Assembly (NCBI RefSeq): GCF_002860165.1
Contig: NZ_PGUZ01000038.1
Location: forward strand, 36,464 to 100,463
From: Bacillus sp. V3-13
Lineage (GTDB): Bacteria > Bacillota > Bacilli > Bacillales > Cytobacillaceae
DNA length: 64,000 nucleotides
Direction of reading: 5' to 3'
In this document: piece after piece, positions 27,388 to 39,119 of the stretch
Position numbering within the stretch: the stretch's first letter is position 1
Layout: the number at the start of each line of letters is the position of its first letter
Made by a program: the position numbers and the translations under genes
The notes under the pieces: model-generated
What the model was told of the DNA's origin: nothing
Seen by the model: only the letters and a program-made list of their open reading frames with translations
Databases searched by the model: none

Positions 27388-28235
27388 CGTTCCACCACCC
27401 TCCCGATTTTTCTTTCCAAGTGGTCGATTGCTTCTAAAATCGCTTGTTCATCCTCGTTGTTGGGCCGGAGATGATGATTGTCGGCTTTTTCCTCCAAATA
27501 AGGAACTCCCTGTCCTTTTATCGTATCTAAGATGATGGCAACCGGTTTGTCCATCTGGTTCTTTCCGCGTTTAATGGCATCCAGGATTTCTTCTAATGAA
27601 CTGCCGTCCACCTTTATTGTAAAAAAGCCAAATGCCTGGAACTTCGCGGCAAAATCCAGCGGATCGATGATGTCCTTCGTTGGGCCGTCGAGCTGCTTTT
27701 TATTATCATCCACAAACACAAATAACCGGTTTAGCTTATGATGAGCCGCAAACTGAAAGGCTTCCCAGCATTGCCCTTCATTTAATTCACCGTCACCGAC
27801 AATGGTGAACGTGTAGTTTTCCATTCCGGAAAGCTTATGGGACAGAGCTGCGCCAACTGCTGCAGATATTCCTTGCCCGAGAGATCCGGTTGTCATATCA
27901 ACACCAGGAGTTAAATTCCGGTCTGGATGAGATGGTAGCGTCGTTCCATTCTGGTTTAATGTATAAAGGATTTCCTCAGGGAAAAATCCTTTCAGCGACA
28001 GAGCCGCATAATAGGCTGGACCTCCATGGCCTTTTGAAAGGATAAAATAATCTCTGCCTTCCCATTTTGGATCCCGTGGATTAATCTGGAGAACCTCGCC
28101 GTATAAAACGGCAAGGGCCTCCACAATTGACAAGCTTCCTCCATAGTGGCCAAAACCCAAATGATGCAATTCTTTTAACGTTAATAAGCGGATTTCGTCA
28201 CGGAAGGTTTCAAGATGTTCCATTGATGTGATCAT
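27384..28235 (-). CDS. Transketolase N-terminal subunit (split transketolase)
   Basis: A 283-residue thiamine-diphosphate-binding subunit. LGFGHYGGSLSIVEALAVLYG, FILSKGHGGPAYYA, the GSLGQGISAAVGAAL segment, and the ThDP motif IVGDGELNEGQCWEAFQFA followed by FVDDNKKQLDG are all present. AAGGAGG precedes the ATG. Together with the C-subunit it forms a complete transketolase that transfers two-carbon units. The gene follows the PTS IIC gene, so the sugar phosphate made by the PTS probably enters this enzyme directly or after few steps. Confidence 0.92.
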   Translation of the reverse strand: MITSMEHLETFRDEIRLLTLKELHHLGFGHYGGSLSIVEALAVLYGEVLQINPRDPKWEGRDYFILSKGHGGPAYYAALSLKGFFPEEILYTLNQNGTTLPSHPDRNLTPGVDMTTGSLGQGISAAVGAALSHKLSGMENYTFTIVGDGELNEGQCWEAFQFAAHHKLNRLFVFVDDNKKQLDGPTKDIIDPLDFAAKFQAFGFFTIKVDGSSLEEILDAIKRGKNQMDKPVAIILDTIKGQGVPYLEEKADNHHLRPNNEDEQAILEAIDHLERKIGRVVER

Positions 28236-28267
28236 GCTTAACCTCCTTAAGCAAGCGATTCTGTGTC

Positions 28268-29638
28268 CTATGCTTGAATTTGCTTGTTGTCATCTTTTGA
28301 CTTTCGCATGAATCCAAAAACAACAGCCAGTAAGGCTATGCCGATAACAAGGATGGTTACACCTGTACTTCCAAAGGAGTTCGCGACATTTCCAAGAAGA
28401 ATGCCTGCTGCCCCAAAGTCACTGTCTGAGAAGGTTGTATTTGCAAATCCCAGATCACCGAGGACAGGCATTAGAAATACAGGCAGGAAGGTGATCAGCA
28501 GACCGTTAGCAAAGGACCCAAGTGTGGCCCCGCGAATTCCACCGGTTGCGTTTCCAAATACTCCGGCTGTCGCCCCTGTGAAAAAGTGTGGCACAACACC
28601 CGGTAAAATGATGACCGCGCCTGCCGCTCCAAGAATAGCCATCCCTACAATCCCGCCAATGAAGCTGCAGAAAAATCCGATTAATACGGCATTTGGTGCA
28701 TATGGGAACACAACTGGACAGTCAAGTGCCGGCTTTGAGTTCGGTACAAGCTTGTTTGAGATCCCTTTAAACGCAGGTACGATTTCAGCTAAAACGAGAC
28801 GGACACCTGAGAGAATAACAAATACTCCGGCAGCAAATGTGACTGCTTGAATAATCGAGAATACAAGATAATGAGTTCCGTTGCTCAGTTCTGTTTCCAC
28901 ATAGGATGGACCGGCAAAAAGGGCAATGATTACGTATAAAATCGTCATCGTCAAGGCAATGGTAACTGAACTGTCACGCAAGAATCCGAGACCCTTCGGA
29001 AACTTAATGTCTTCGGTCGATCTGGAACCTTTTCCTACCATTTTTCCAACCAGCCCGGAAAGTGCATAACCGAGAGTTGAAAAATGGCCAAAGGCAACAC
29101 TGTCATTTCCGACTATTTTTCTCATGAATGGCTGGGCAATGGCCGGGAAAATAGCCATGATCAAGCCGAGGGCGATCGAACCGACGATGACCAGGGATAT
29201 TCCTTCAAGACCTGATACGACCAATATGATCGCCAGCATACAAGCCATGTATAAAGTGTGGTGTCCGGTCAAGAAAATATACTTTAACGGCGTAAACCGG
29301 GCCACCAAAATGTTGGCAAGCATTCCAAAAAACATAATAAGTGCTGTTGCACTGCCATATTCAGTGAGCGCCATTGCGACAATTGCTTCATTATTAGGGA
29401 CGACTCCATTGACATTAAATGCTTCCTGAAACATCTTTCCAAATGGTTCAAGCGAGCCGACCAGGATTCCTGCTCCAGCTGCAATTACAAGAAATCCAAG
29501 GAATGATTTCGTTGTTCCCTTGACAATTTCGCTTGCCGGCTTTTTCTGCAAAACAAGGCCAATAAATGAGATTAGTGCAATTAGCACAGCAGGCTGGCTC
29601 AAAATATCCATCATTAACTTAAGAAATCTCTCACCCAT
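28268..29638 (-). CDS. PTS ascorbate-type transporter subunit IIC (SgaT/UlaA family)
   Basis: A 456-residue membrane protein with about eleven hydrophobic segments, of the UlaA/SgaT family. LMMDILSQPAVLIALISFIGLVLQKK at the start and VGKGSRSTEDIKFPKGLGFLRDSSV mid-protein are typical. UlaA transports L-ascorbate, but many relatives carry other sugars. There are no ulaD/E/F-like genes here and the downstream genes encode a transketolase, so the substrate is probably not ascorbate. It works with the IIB protein encoded just upstream. Confidence 0.9.
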   Translation of the reverse strand: MGERFLKLMMDILSQPAVLIALISFIGLVLQKKPASEIVKGTTKSFLGFLVIAAGAGILVGSLEPFGKMFQEAFNVNGVVPNNEAIVAMALTEYGSATALIMFFGMLANILVARFTPLKYIFLTGHHTLYMACMLAIILVVSGLEGISLVIVGSIALGLIMAIFPAIAQPFMRKIVGNDSVAFGHFSTLGYALSGLVGKMVGKGSRSTEDIKFPKGLGFLRDSSVTIALTMTILYVIIALFAGPSYVETELSNGTHYLVFSIIQAVTFAAGVFVILSGVRLVLAEIVPAFKGISNKLVPNSKPALDCPVVFPYAPNAVLIGFFCSFIGGIVGMAILGAAGAVIILPGVVPHFFTGATAGVFGNATGGIRGATLGSFANGLLITFLPVFLMPVLGDLGFANTTFSDSDFGAAGILLGNVANSFGSTGVTILVIGIALLAVVFGFMRKSKDDNKQIQA

Positions 29639-29660
29639 GACTAAAACCTCCCTTAATTTT

Positions 29661-29942
29661 TTACAACAATCCTTTAGCTTTTAATACTTGCTGAAGCTTT
29701 TCCCGAATACCGTCCTTGTCGATGATACTGTCGATCACCACCACCTCCCCCAAGTGCGCCATTCCCTCAGCAATGTCTTTTGTCGCAATAAAAAAGTCTG
29801 CCATGTCCGGTGTCGCAGAGCTTAAGTCTGAATGGCCGACTTCCACTCCCTTTACGCCGAGCTCATCCAAAATCTCCTGGACATTCATTTCGAGCATAAA
29901 ACTGCTTCCAAGTCCTGATCCACATACCGCAAGAATTTTCAT
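29661..29942 (-). CDS. PTS ascorbate-type subunit IIB
   Basis: A 93-residue cytosolic phosphocarrier of the UlaB/SgaB family. The phosphorylated Cys lies in the P-loop-like VCGSGLGSSFMLEMNV near residue 8. It passes phosphate from an EIIA domain to the sugar bound by IIC. No free-standing IIA gene is present, so the EIIA domain at the C-terminus of the regulator at 29981-32041 is the likely donor. Confidence 0.9.
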   Translation of the reverse strand: MKILAVCGSGLGSSFMLEMNVQEILDELGVKGVEVGHSDLSSATPDMADFFIATKDIAEGMAHLGEVVVIDSIIDKDGIREKLQQVLKAKGLL

Positions 29943-29980
29943 TTTGCTCCCCCCAAATAAGTGTGTTTAACTATTTTCGG

Positions 29981-32041
29981 TTAGATTACTTTTGAGTACT
30001 GATCCAAAAGTTCAAGTACCTCTTCAGCAGTATCCAATCTTTTTAGCTTCTGTACTTCATCTTTATTGCTTAATAGCCTTGTTAATTGCGAAAGGGCTTT
30101 TAGGTGACTTTTATTGTCTATTGCGGCTATGCAAAATAATAAGGAAACAGGGTATTTCTCATCATTGCAGAAATAAACCGGCTCTGATAACTTCAGAAAG
30201 CTCATGCCAATTTGGTTAACACCCATTTCAGGACGGGCATGCGGGATAGCGATTTCCGGGCCAATGATGACGTAAGGTCCCAATGTTTTTACATTGTCGA
30301 TTATCGCATCGATGTAGGAAGGTTCAATCACCCCTCTCATCAGCAATGGCTGTGCTGCTACTTTTATGGCTTCCTCCCAATCCGGCAATTGGTCTTTAAA
30401 CTGGATTGTGTCTTTCGTAATTAAATCGGTCAACACTGGCGTATTCCCCCTGTAACTGGTTGCGTTTTTATGAATGGATAAATGATTGAGAGCATTTTTT
30501 AAGCCCTCCCTGTCAAAAATATTTGCAAATTCTTCTATCATTTGGATGAATTCATTTGCAGAAACACCTTGATGTTCAATTCCAAACAGATTTTGATATA
30601 CCTCATTGATCAGGCTGCTTTTTTCCATCGGTGTCATAATGGGTTTTACCAGATAATAGTGCCGCCGGGTCTGGAGGGGAACAGTAGAAAAAATAATATC
30701 AAAGTCACTAAAGCTACTATTATTAAATTCTTTCAACGACACGGTTTGATCGACGGAAATCTCGGAAAAAAGCGATTCAAGCTGGTGCTTGACCATTAAG
30801 GAAGAGCTGATTCCGCTTGGGCAAACAATGACAGCACTCTTCTTTTTCGGGAGTAATTGCTTTGGATTTTCCAGAAGCGCTCCGAAATGGATCGTTATAA
30901 AGCCAATTTCTTCATCCGGGATGGTAATATTTAATAGCGACTCAATCGGAAGAAGCAATTCCTTGACGATAAAATAAAGCTCCTTGTGCTCTCTCTTAAT
31001 TTGATTCAGCAATGGATTGCTGATTGGAATGCGGTATTTCATCCGGTAATAAGCCGGCTTAATGTGCTGGTACAGCGTTTCGATCACATTGTTCTTTTTT
31101 TGAAATGTAACACAGGCCTTCGATTCAAATTCTGTGACGAGCCGGTCACATATGCTTAAAAGCAAGTCATGATCATCTTTTACAACGGAAGCATTTCCCA
31201 ATGACAGACCGTGGAGCTGGATAATCAGATAACCGATTTCCGACTCTGCTTCTTCAAGGTTCAACAAGTGAACAAGTTTGTTGGCAACAGCTTTAAGTGG
31301 GTCCTGCATTAATACATCCAGTTCATCCGAATAAATCTGAACGATTTTATCCGCTCTCTGCCTGATGCAATAAAATTGTAAAAAGAAAGCAAACTGATCA
31401 AGTCGTTCCTCGACAAACTGCAGTTGAAACTCCCTCTCCAGTGAAAGAAGATGATGTGTAATCTCTTCCAGATGTATTTCATGTTCACCTTTTCTTAAAA
31501 TATAATGCAGGAGTTTTTCGCCATATGGCTTTTGCAGAAGTATATTCAATTGGTTCATAAGGAGCACCCGTTTATCCCACTCTGTCCCCTTCAGGTGGTA
31601 TCCCGATTTTCTGCTATAAGAAACTTTAACTAGGAAAGGGGTGATCATGTCATTCAACTTTCTCACATCAGAAATGACTGTGTTTTTGCTTACCTTTAAA
31701 AGGTCAGTCAAATGGGCTGAGGAGATTGGTTCGTTTCTGGCGAATATATATAGATAGATCGCCAGGAACCTTTCCTCTTCAGTCAGAATAAAGTCTACCT
31801 TCGTTGATGCCGGCAAATCAGAAACATGATCAAGCACTTTCGCAGGAACATCAATATATTGATTTCGCTGGACAATAATAAATGGAAGTTTCTTTTCCTT
31901 CAGCCAATGGTTAATTTTATCCAAATCATATTTAATTTGCCGTTTGGATAATTGTGTCTGATCCATCAGCTGCGGTATGGTTGTCTTTTTAAAACGGACA
32001 AGATGGTTCAGTAAGATTGAAGGCCGCTCTTCTAAAATCAT
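29981..32041 (-). CDS. PRD-containing transcriptional regulator with EIIB-like and EIIA domains (MtlR/BglG type)
   Basis: A 686-residue PTS-controlled activator. The order is HTH domains (1-170), two PRDs with conserved His in YLIIQLHGLSLGN and IGFITIHFGALLEN, an EIIB-like domain with Cys in VIVCPSGISSSLM (about 410-490), and a type-2 EIIA domain (about 545-680) with active His in IPHARPEMG. PRD phosphorylation by PTS proteins tunes activity. Because the operon lacks another IIA, this protein may double as the transporter phosphodonor. A cre-like site lies just upstream. It is first in the PTS-transketolase operon. Confidence 0.9.
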   Translation of the reverse strand: MILEERPSILLNHLVRFKKTTIPQLMDQTQLSKRQIKYDLDKINHWLKEKKLPFIIVQRNQYIDVPAKVLDHVSDLPASTKVDFILTEEERFLAIYLYIFARNEPISSAHLTDLLKVSKNTVISDVRKLNDMITPFLVKVSYSRKSGYHLKGTEWDKRVLLMNQLNILLQKPYGEKLLHYILRKGEHEIHLEEITHHLLSLEREFQLQFVEERLDQFAFFLQFYCIRQRADKIVQIYSDELDVLMQDPLKAVANKLVHLLNLEEAESEIGYLIIQLHGLSLGNASVVKDDHDLLLSICDRLVTEFESKACVTFQKKNNVIETLYQHIKPAYYRMKYRIPISNPLLNQIKREHKELYFIVKELLLPIESLLNITIPDEEIGFITIHFGALLENPKQLLPKKKSAVIVCPSGISSSLMVKHQLESLFSEISVDQTVSLKEFNNSSFSDFDIIFSTVPLQTRRHYYLVKPIMTPMEKSSLINEVYQNLFGIEHQGVSANEFIQMIEEFANIFDREGLKNALNHLSIHKNATSYRGNTPVLTDLITKDTIQFKDQLPDWEEAIKVAAQPLLMRGVIEPSYIDAIIDNVKTLGPYVIIGPEIAIPHARPEMGVNQIGMSFLKLSEPVYFCNDEKYPVSLLFCIAAIDNKSHLKALSQLTRLLSNKDEVQKLKRLDTAEEVLELLDQYSKVI

Positions 32042-32070
32042 TCAATCACCCCTGCTTACTTTCATTGTAT

Positions 32071-32086
32071 TGGAAAGCGTTTTCAT
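32071..32086. promoter_or_regulatory. cre-like catabolite repression site before the PTS-transketolase operon
   Basis: TGGAAAGCGTTTTCAT matches the B. subtilis cre pattern WTGNAARCGNWWWCAW at 15 of 16 positions. It lies 30 bases upstream of the regulator start, where CcpA would block transcription. The rest of 32042-32357 holds the permease terminator and AT-rich sequence with no gene. Confidence 0.7.
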
Positions 32087-32242
32087 TTTGTATAACAGTT
32101 GGAACCAAAGTTTGTTTCGTAAATTGAACAAAATTGCGCTGAACGTCTGAAACATACAAAGCTGAAATTTTTTGAATTTTTGAATTTATGATAACATTTT
32201 AACATTCAATGAATATAGGCTGATTTTTGGCAAAATGCTAAA

Positions 32243-32270
32243 AAGCTTATCTCGCGTTGAGACAAGCTGG
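32243..32270 (-). terminator. Terminator downstream of the amino acid permease gene
   Basis: On the minus strand AGCTTGTCTC and GAGATAAGCT form a stem with one G-U pair, followed by TTTTTAG. It lies about 90 bases past the permease stop and separates it from the PTS operon. Confidence 0.8.
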
Positions 32271-32357
32271 CTTTAAAAGACACATCCTGAAATTGATAGT
32301 CCTTCGTATTAGCTTTGAATGTACCGATACTTTCCTGACCGAATTCCAATTTCCCCT

Positions 32358-33803
32358 TTATTCTTTCCCTCGCTTTTTATCCGGAAAAAGCTCTTCCGAA
32401 GCCTCGATACTTGTATTCGGACGAAGGGTTTCTATGTTAAAAGGACCTGTTGCTTCTTCCCTGTCCTGCCATACCTGGTTTGCCAATTTAATACGGGATC
32501 TGATAACCCAATAAATAGCCGTATATAAGACCACTAACGACAATCCCGCTGCAAGACCCGCTCCCTGTCCGGGAACGAGCGGCATGCTTGCAATAATCGC
32601 AACCAAGCTTGCTAAAACCAGCCAGGACGAAAACGGATAGCCCGGCAGCTGGCACTCACCCTCCCCGGGACACCCGTGTTTCCTCCGAAACTTGAAGTGA
32701 GTGGCAATGATGACAGCATAGGTAAACAGTAGAGCAAAACCGCCGGAGCTTATTAAAAACACATAAACTTGTTGTGGGAGAAACAATCCAAGCCCTAATG
32801 CTGCTAGCATAGCGGCACCCGAAAAAAGGATCCCCCGGTAAGGAACATCTCCTTTCCCCTTAATCCAGGAAGGAGCGTGTCCCTCGTCGGCCAACGATCG
32901 GATCATGCGCCCTAATCCAAATGTTGCTGCCAGCATCGTGGAGAGAATCGCGGTCACCAACACGATATTGATGACAGTTCCTGCCCATCCGAATCCCTGC
33001 CTCGTAAGGGCCGCTACCATCGGACTTACTTCTTCCGTTAAAGCAGCTGTCGGTATTAAGGGCAGCAATACGGCAATCGCAGCAGTATAAAGTCCTACGA
33101 GCGCTAATATGGTATAGGTGATCGCTCTCGGCACCGTTTTGTGAGGATCGCTCGTCTCGGAAGCCGCCAAACCAATGATCTCAAAACCGGCGTATGTAAA
33201 CATAACGACCAGCATGCTTCCGGCAATTCCTCCAATCCCTCCAGGAAGCCAGGGTTCTGCAGCCAGCTCGCCGGCTCCTACCCGGGGAGCGCCCGGCATT
33301 AACCCTATGATTAAAACTAAACCTAGAATAATAAATCCCGCGATAGCAAAAAGTTTTACAGCTGCCAGCCCACTCTCCAACCGGCTTAAACGCTCAGCGC
33401 CAAGTAAATTAAGAAGCGTCACCGCGATAATAATGACCGATCCTAATAACGGCAGAGAAATACCCGGTAACCACTCCCTTAAAAAAATCGATGCAGCAGT
33501 AGCTTCACTTGACATGGCCAGAATAAGGCCTGTCCAATAGACCCAACCCACTACGAAGCCCACTCCCGGGCCATAAGCCCTTTCAGCAAAAGTACGGAAT
33601 GAACCAGGGGCCGGGTCCGCCACTGTCATTTCCGAAAGAGCAAAAAGGATAAAATATACTAAGACGCCACCCAATATATAAGAAATAATAACTGCAGGAC
33701 CGGCAGTCCGGACGGCCAGAGCCACCCCGAGAAAAAATGATCCGCCCACTACCGTTCCCAATGCCATCATCGCCAACTGCCATGCCGACAGTCCTTTTTC
33801 CAT
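32358..33803 (-). CDS. Amino acid permease (APC superfamily)
   Basis: A 481-residue membrane protein with about twelve hydrophobic segments. The first helix has GLSAWQLAMMALGTVVGGSFFLG, the broken-helix substrate site of APC amino acid transporters. FAERAYGPGVGFVVGWVYW, the GFEIIGLAASETSDPHKTVPRAI segment and a central Glu are family hallmarks. It resembles GabP/YbxG-like permeases, but substrate cannot be assigned. GGGAGG precedes the ATG. It has its own terminator and stands alone between two sugar operons. Confidence 0.9.
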   Translation of the reverse strand: MEKGLSAWQLAMMALGTVVGGSFFLGVALAVRTAGPAVIISYILGGVLVYFILFALSEMTVADPAPGSFRTFAERAYGPGVGFVVGWVYWTGLILAMSSEATAASIFLREWLPGISLPLLGSVIIIAVTLLNLLGAERLSRLESGLAAVKLFAIAGFIILGLVLIIGLMPGAPRVGAGELAAEPWLPGGIGGIAGSMLVVMFTYAGFEIIGLAASETSDPHKTVPRAITYTILALVGLYTAAIAVLLPLIPTAALTEEVSPMVAALTRQGFGWAGTVINIVLVTAILSTMLAATFGLGRMIRSLADEGHAPSWIKGKGDVPYRGILFSGAAMLAALGLGLFLPQQVYVFLISSGGFALLFTYAVIIATHFKFRRKHGCPGEGECQLPGYPFSSWLVLASLVAIIASMPLVPGQGAGLAAGLSLVVLYTAIYWVIRSRIKLANQVWQDREEATGPFNIETLRPNTSIEASEELFPDKKRGKE

Positions 33804-33967
33804 GATGATTCCTCCCAGACTTAACCTGTTTATATATGATTATTTGCAATTGAGTTTAAATTATGAGAATGCGTGGCTTATTTTTAAATGGTTTCGATTC
33901 GAAAACAAAAGTATAGATAAAAAAATATAATCTTTTTTAAAAAGGAAGTACTCTTAATTCTAAACCA

Positions 33968-34004
33968 AAACCCCAGTGAGATGACTGTTTGCTCACTGGG
34001 GTTT
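33968..34004 (-). terminator. Terminator after bglH
   Basis: AAACCCCAGTGAG (33968-33980) pairs with CTCACTGGGGTTT (33992-34004), a perfect 13-bp stem, followed on the minus strand by a TTTTGG tract. It ends the bglP-bglH transcript 16 bases past the bglH stop. Confidence 0.92.
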
Positions 34005-34019
34005 CATTTAACTTTCTCC

Positions 34020-35447
<1,428 letters not shown>

Positions 35448-35645
35448 CTATGTAGTTTAAAGGGGAAACGCCGGCACCACAAAGGAATACCGGAAAAAAT
35501 GTCAGTTTAAAGTTGTTCCCGATTTGTAGCAATTGCATCTTTTAGATGCTGTTCCATTGATATAGCCCCTTTTTTGATTATAAGATAGAGGTTTCCCATG
35601 AATTAGAGATTTAGTGAGATTAGCAATCCCCCTGATAATGTTATC

Positions 35646-37615
<1,970 letters not shown>

Positions 37616-37656
37616 TTTTAAAAATTATGCTATTATGATTTAACCCTTAAAATGGA

Positions 37657-37728
37657 AAAAACCTAAACTGCATGCCATTAGTATGGGCACCACAATTTAG
37701 GTTTTGCCTGCATCACCAGTAACAATCC
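37657..37728 (-). promoter_or_regulatory. RAT antiterminator/terminator B (middle)
   Basis: A second copy of the same switch. RAT starts at 37728 with GGATTGTTACTG and GCAGGCAAAACC. Terminator arms are 37694-37705 and 37657-37668, with a T run after them. It lies 113 bp from copy A, and the intervening DNA is similar as well, so the unit was duplicated in tandem. Confidence 0.93.
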
Positions 37729-37769
37729 TTTAAAAATTATTCTATTATGATCGAACCCTTGAAACTAAA

Positions 37770-37840
37770 AAAACCTAAATTGCACGCCATTAGTATGGAC
37801 AATACAATTTAGGTTTTGCCTGCATAATCAGTAACAATCC
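37770..37840 (-). promoter_or_regulatory. RAT antiterminator/terminator C (nearest promoter)
   Basis: A third copy. RAT starts at 37840 with GGATTGTTACTG and GCAGGCAAAACC. Terminator arms are 37805-37817 and 37770-37782, followed by a seven-T run on the minus strand. It is 112 bp from copy B and is the first switch that RNA polymerase meets after the bglP promoter. Confidence 0.93.
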
Positions 37841-37864
37841 TAAAATTAATATTAATTTAAATTG

Positions 37865-37903
37865 ATAATAGCACACGCTTTCAATTTTTGTCAACGCTTT
37901 CTT
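37865..37903 (-). promoter_or_regulatory. bglP promoter with overlapping cre-like sites
   Basis: On the minus strand TTGACA (37894-37889), 18 bases, TATTAT (37870-37865) is a strong sigma-A promoter directly after the licT stop. AAGAAAGCGTTGACAA (37903-37888) overlaps the -35 and matches cre at 14 of 16. A second weaker cre (TTGAAAGCG core) fills the spacer. CcpA would thus block polymerase directly. Confidence 0.85.
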
Positions 37904-37911
37904 TTAAAAAA

Positions 37912-38745
37912 TTAATTCCGGTTGACGACGCGTTCAATATGGATGGACAAATAAGCCATTTCTTCCTTCGTTAGCGTGTGATGATGCGTCTTTTCAATGA
38001 ATTCCTTAATCTTTTGGGTGCATTTAAAGGCTTCCGTATGCTTTTCCTTCACGAGTTCGTATAGAAAATCATCCTTACTGTCCAAATTCGCATCACTAAA
38101 AAGGCGTTGAGCAAAAAATTTCAAGTGGGTAAGGAAACGGAAATAGTTCAATGATTCCTCATCAATATCAATTTTAAAATGATACTTGACGATATTCAAT
38201 ACATCCTGGATAAGCTTTGTGATGTTCACGACATTCGGCATTTCCTCGTTTAATTCAGCATTAACAAGGTGCATGGCAATGAATCCCGCCTCATCCTCCG
38301 GAAGAGAAATGCCAAGTTTGTCTTCAATCATTTTTAAAGCCTTTAATCCAACAGAATATTCATCCGTGTAGATTCTTTTAATTTCCCAAAGCAAAGCATT
38401 GGCGATTAATATCCCTTTTTTATTTCTTTCAATCGCAAAATTAATATGATCGGTCAGTGACACATAGATGCTGTCATTTAATTTTTTACCAAGTGTTTGT
38501 TTGGCAAAATTGATGATTTCCTCTGATGCTTCCATATATTCCAAAGGGATTTCATATAAAAGCGTCTTAAACTTTTCTGATACATCCTTATTATCCAGTT
38601 TAAAAATTTTCTCTACTCTCGTTTCATCGACAGCATCACCTGGCTTTTTTTGAAAAGCAATACCCCTGCCCATGACAACTAATTCTCTATTCTGCTCGTC
38701 CATGACACTGATGACATTATTGTTAATTACTTTTGCAATGATCAT
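37912..38745 (-). CDS. licT: Transcription antiterminator LicT (BglG family)
   Basis: A 277-residue RNA-binding antiterminator, the length of B. subtilis LicT. The CAT RNA-binding domain (1-56) has IAKVINNNVISVMDEQNRE. PRD1 has His in LTDHINFAIER and IAMHLVNAEL. PRD2 has His in FLTHLKFFAQRLF and LSIHIERV, giving the four regulatory phosphorylation sites. The ATG at 38745 has AAGGTG upstream; a longer reading runs into the leader hairpin. It has its own promoter and RAT leader, so it autoregulates by antitermination, and bglP follows from a separate promoter. Confidence 0.95.
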   Translation of the reverse strand: MIIAKVINNNVISVMDEQNRELVVMGRGIAFQKKPGDAVDETRVEKIFKLDNKDVSEKFKTLLYEIPLEYMEASEEIINFAKQTLGKKLNDSIYVSLTDHINFAIERNKKGILIANALLWEIKRIYTDEYSVGLKALKMIEDKLGISLPEDEAGFIAMHLVNAELNEEMPNVVNITKLIQDVLNIVKYHFKIDIDEESLNYFRFLTHLKFFAQRLFSDANLDSKDDFLYELVKEKHTEAFKCTQKIKEFIEKTHHHTLTKEEMAYLSIHIERVVNRN

Positions 38746-38787
38746 TTCAATCACCTTTTTGCGTAATTTTATACAAAGGAAAAAAAT

Positions 38788-38850
38788 AAAACCTAAGACT
38801 AATAATAGATCATAAGTCTTAGGTTTTGCCTGCTTAGTCAGTAACAACCC
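38788..38850 (-). promoter_or_regulatory. RAT antiterminator/terminator in the licT leader
   Basis: On the minus strand GGGTTGTTACTGACTAAGCA, then GGCAAAACCTAAGACT, forms a LicT RAT starting at 38850. The overlapping terminator has AGTCTTAGGTTTT (38815-38827) and AAAACCTAAGACT (38788-38800) arms, followed by a T-rich tract. It differs in sequence from the three bglP copies but keeps all core positions. Confidence 0.9.
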
Positions 38851-38876
38851 TATAAATTTAATATTTAATTAATAAA

Positions 38877-38905
38877 ATATTATCACCTTTTAAGGAAGTA
38901 CGCAA
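38877..38905 (-). promoter_or_regulatory. licT promoter
   Basis: On the minus strand TTGCGT (38905-38900), 17 bases, TAATAT (38882-38877). The expected start is about 20 bases before the RAT element. Between this promoter and 39083 no gene or clear signal is seen. Confidence 0.7.
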
Positions 38906-39082
38906 TTATTTTCAGACTTAAGGGTTGCTGGTATTCAATAGAGAATAAAGAAAGCCAGGAAAGTGATTTACGGCGCTGCAATTTTAAAAAATTGGTGGTG
39001 GTGAATATTCAAATGGTAAACATTATGTCCCCGTATTGTGCATCAGAAAAACTTGCAAATGGGATTTATCAAGAAAACCTAA

Positions 39083-39110
39083 AACCCCCTTTCGAATCGA
39101 CAAGGGGGTT
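39083..39110 (-). terminator. Terminator of the ROK-ABC-oxidoreductase operon
   Basis: AACCCCCTT (39083-39091) pairs with AAGGGGGTT (39102-39110). On the minus strand the stem is followed by TTAGGTTTTC. It lies ten bases past the GMC oxidoreductase stop. Confidence 0.88.
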
Positions 39111-39119
39111 AAGAGGACA

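Noticed and set aside
28284..28850. Plus-strand frame of 188 codons
   Set aside because: Antisense to the PTS IIC gene; Pro/Thr/Ala-rich composition typical of a shadow frame.
28268..29942. L-ascorbate utilisation operon
   Set aside because: No UlaD, UlaE, UlaF or UlaG relatives are present; the adjacent genes encode a split transketolase.
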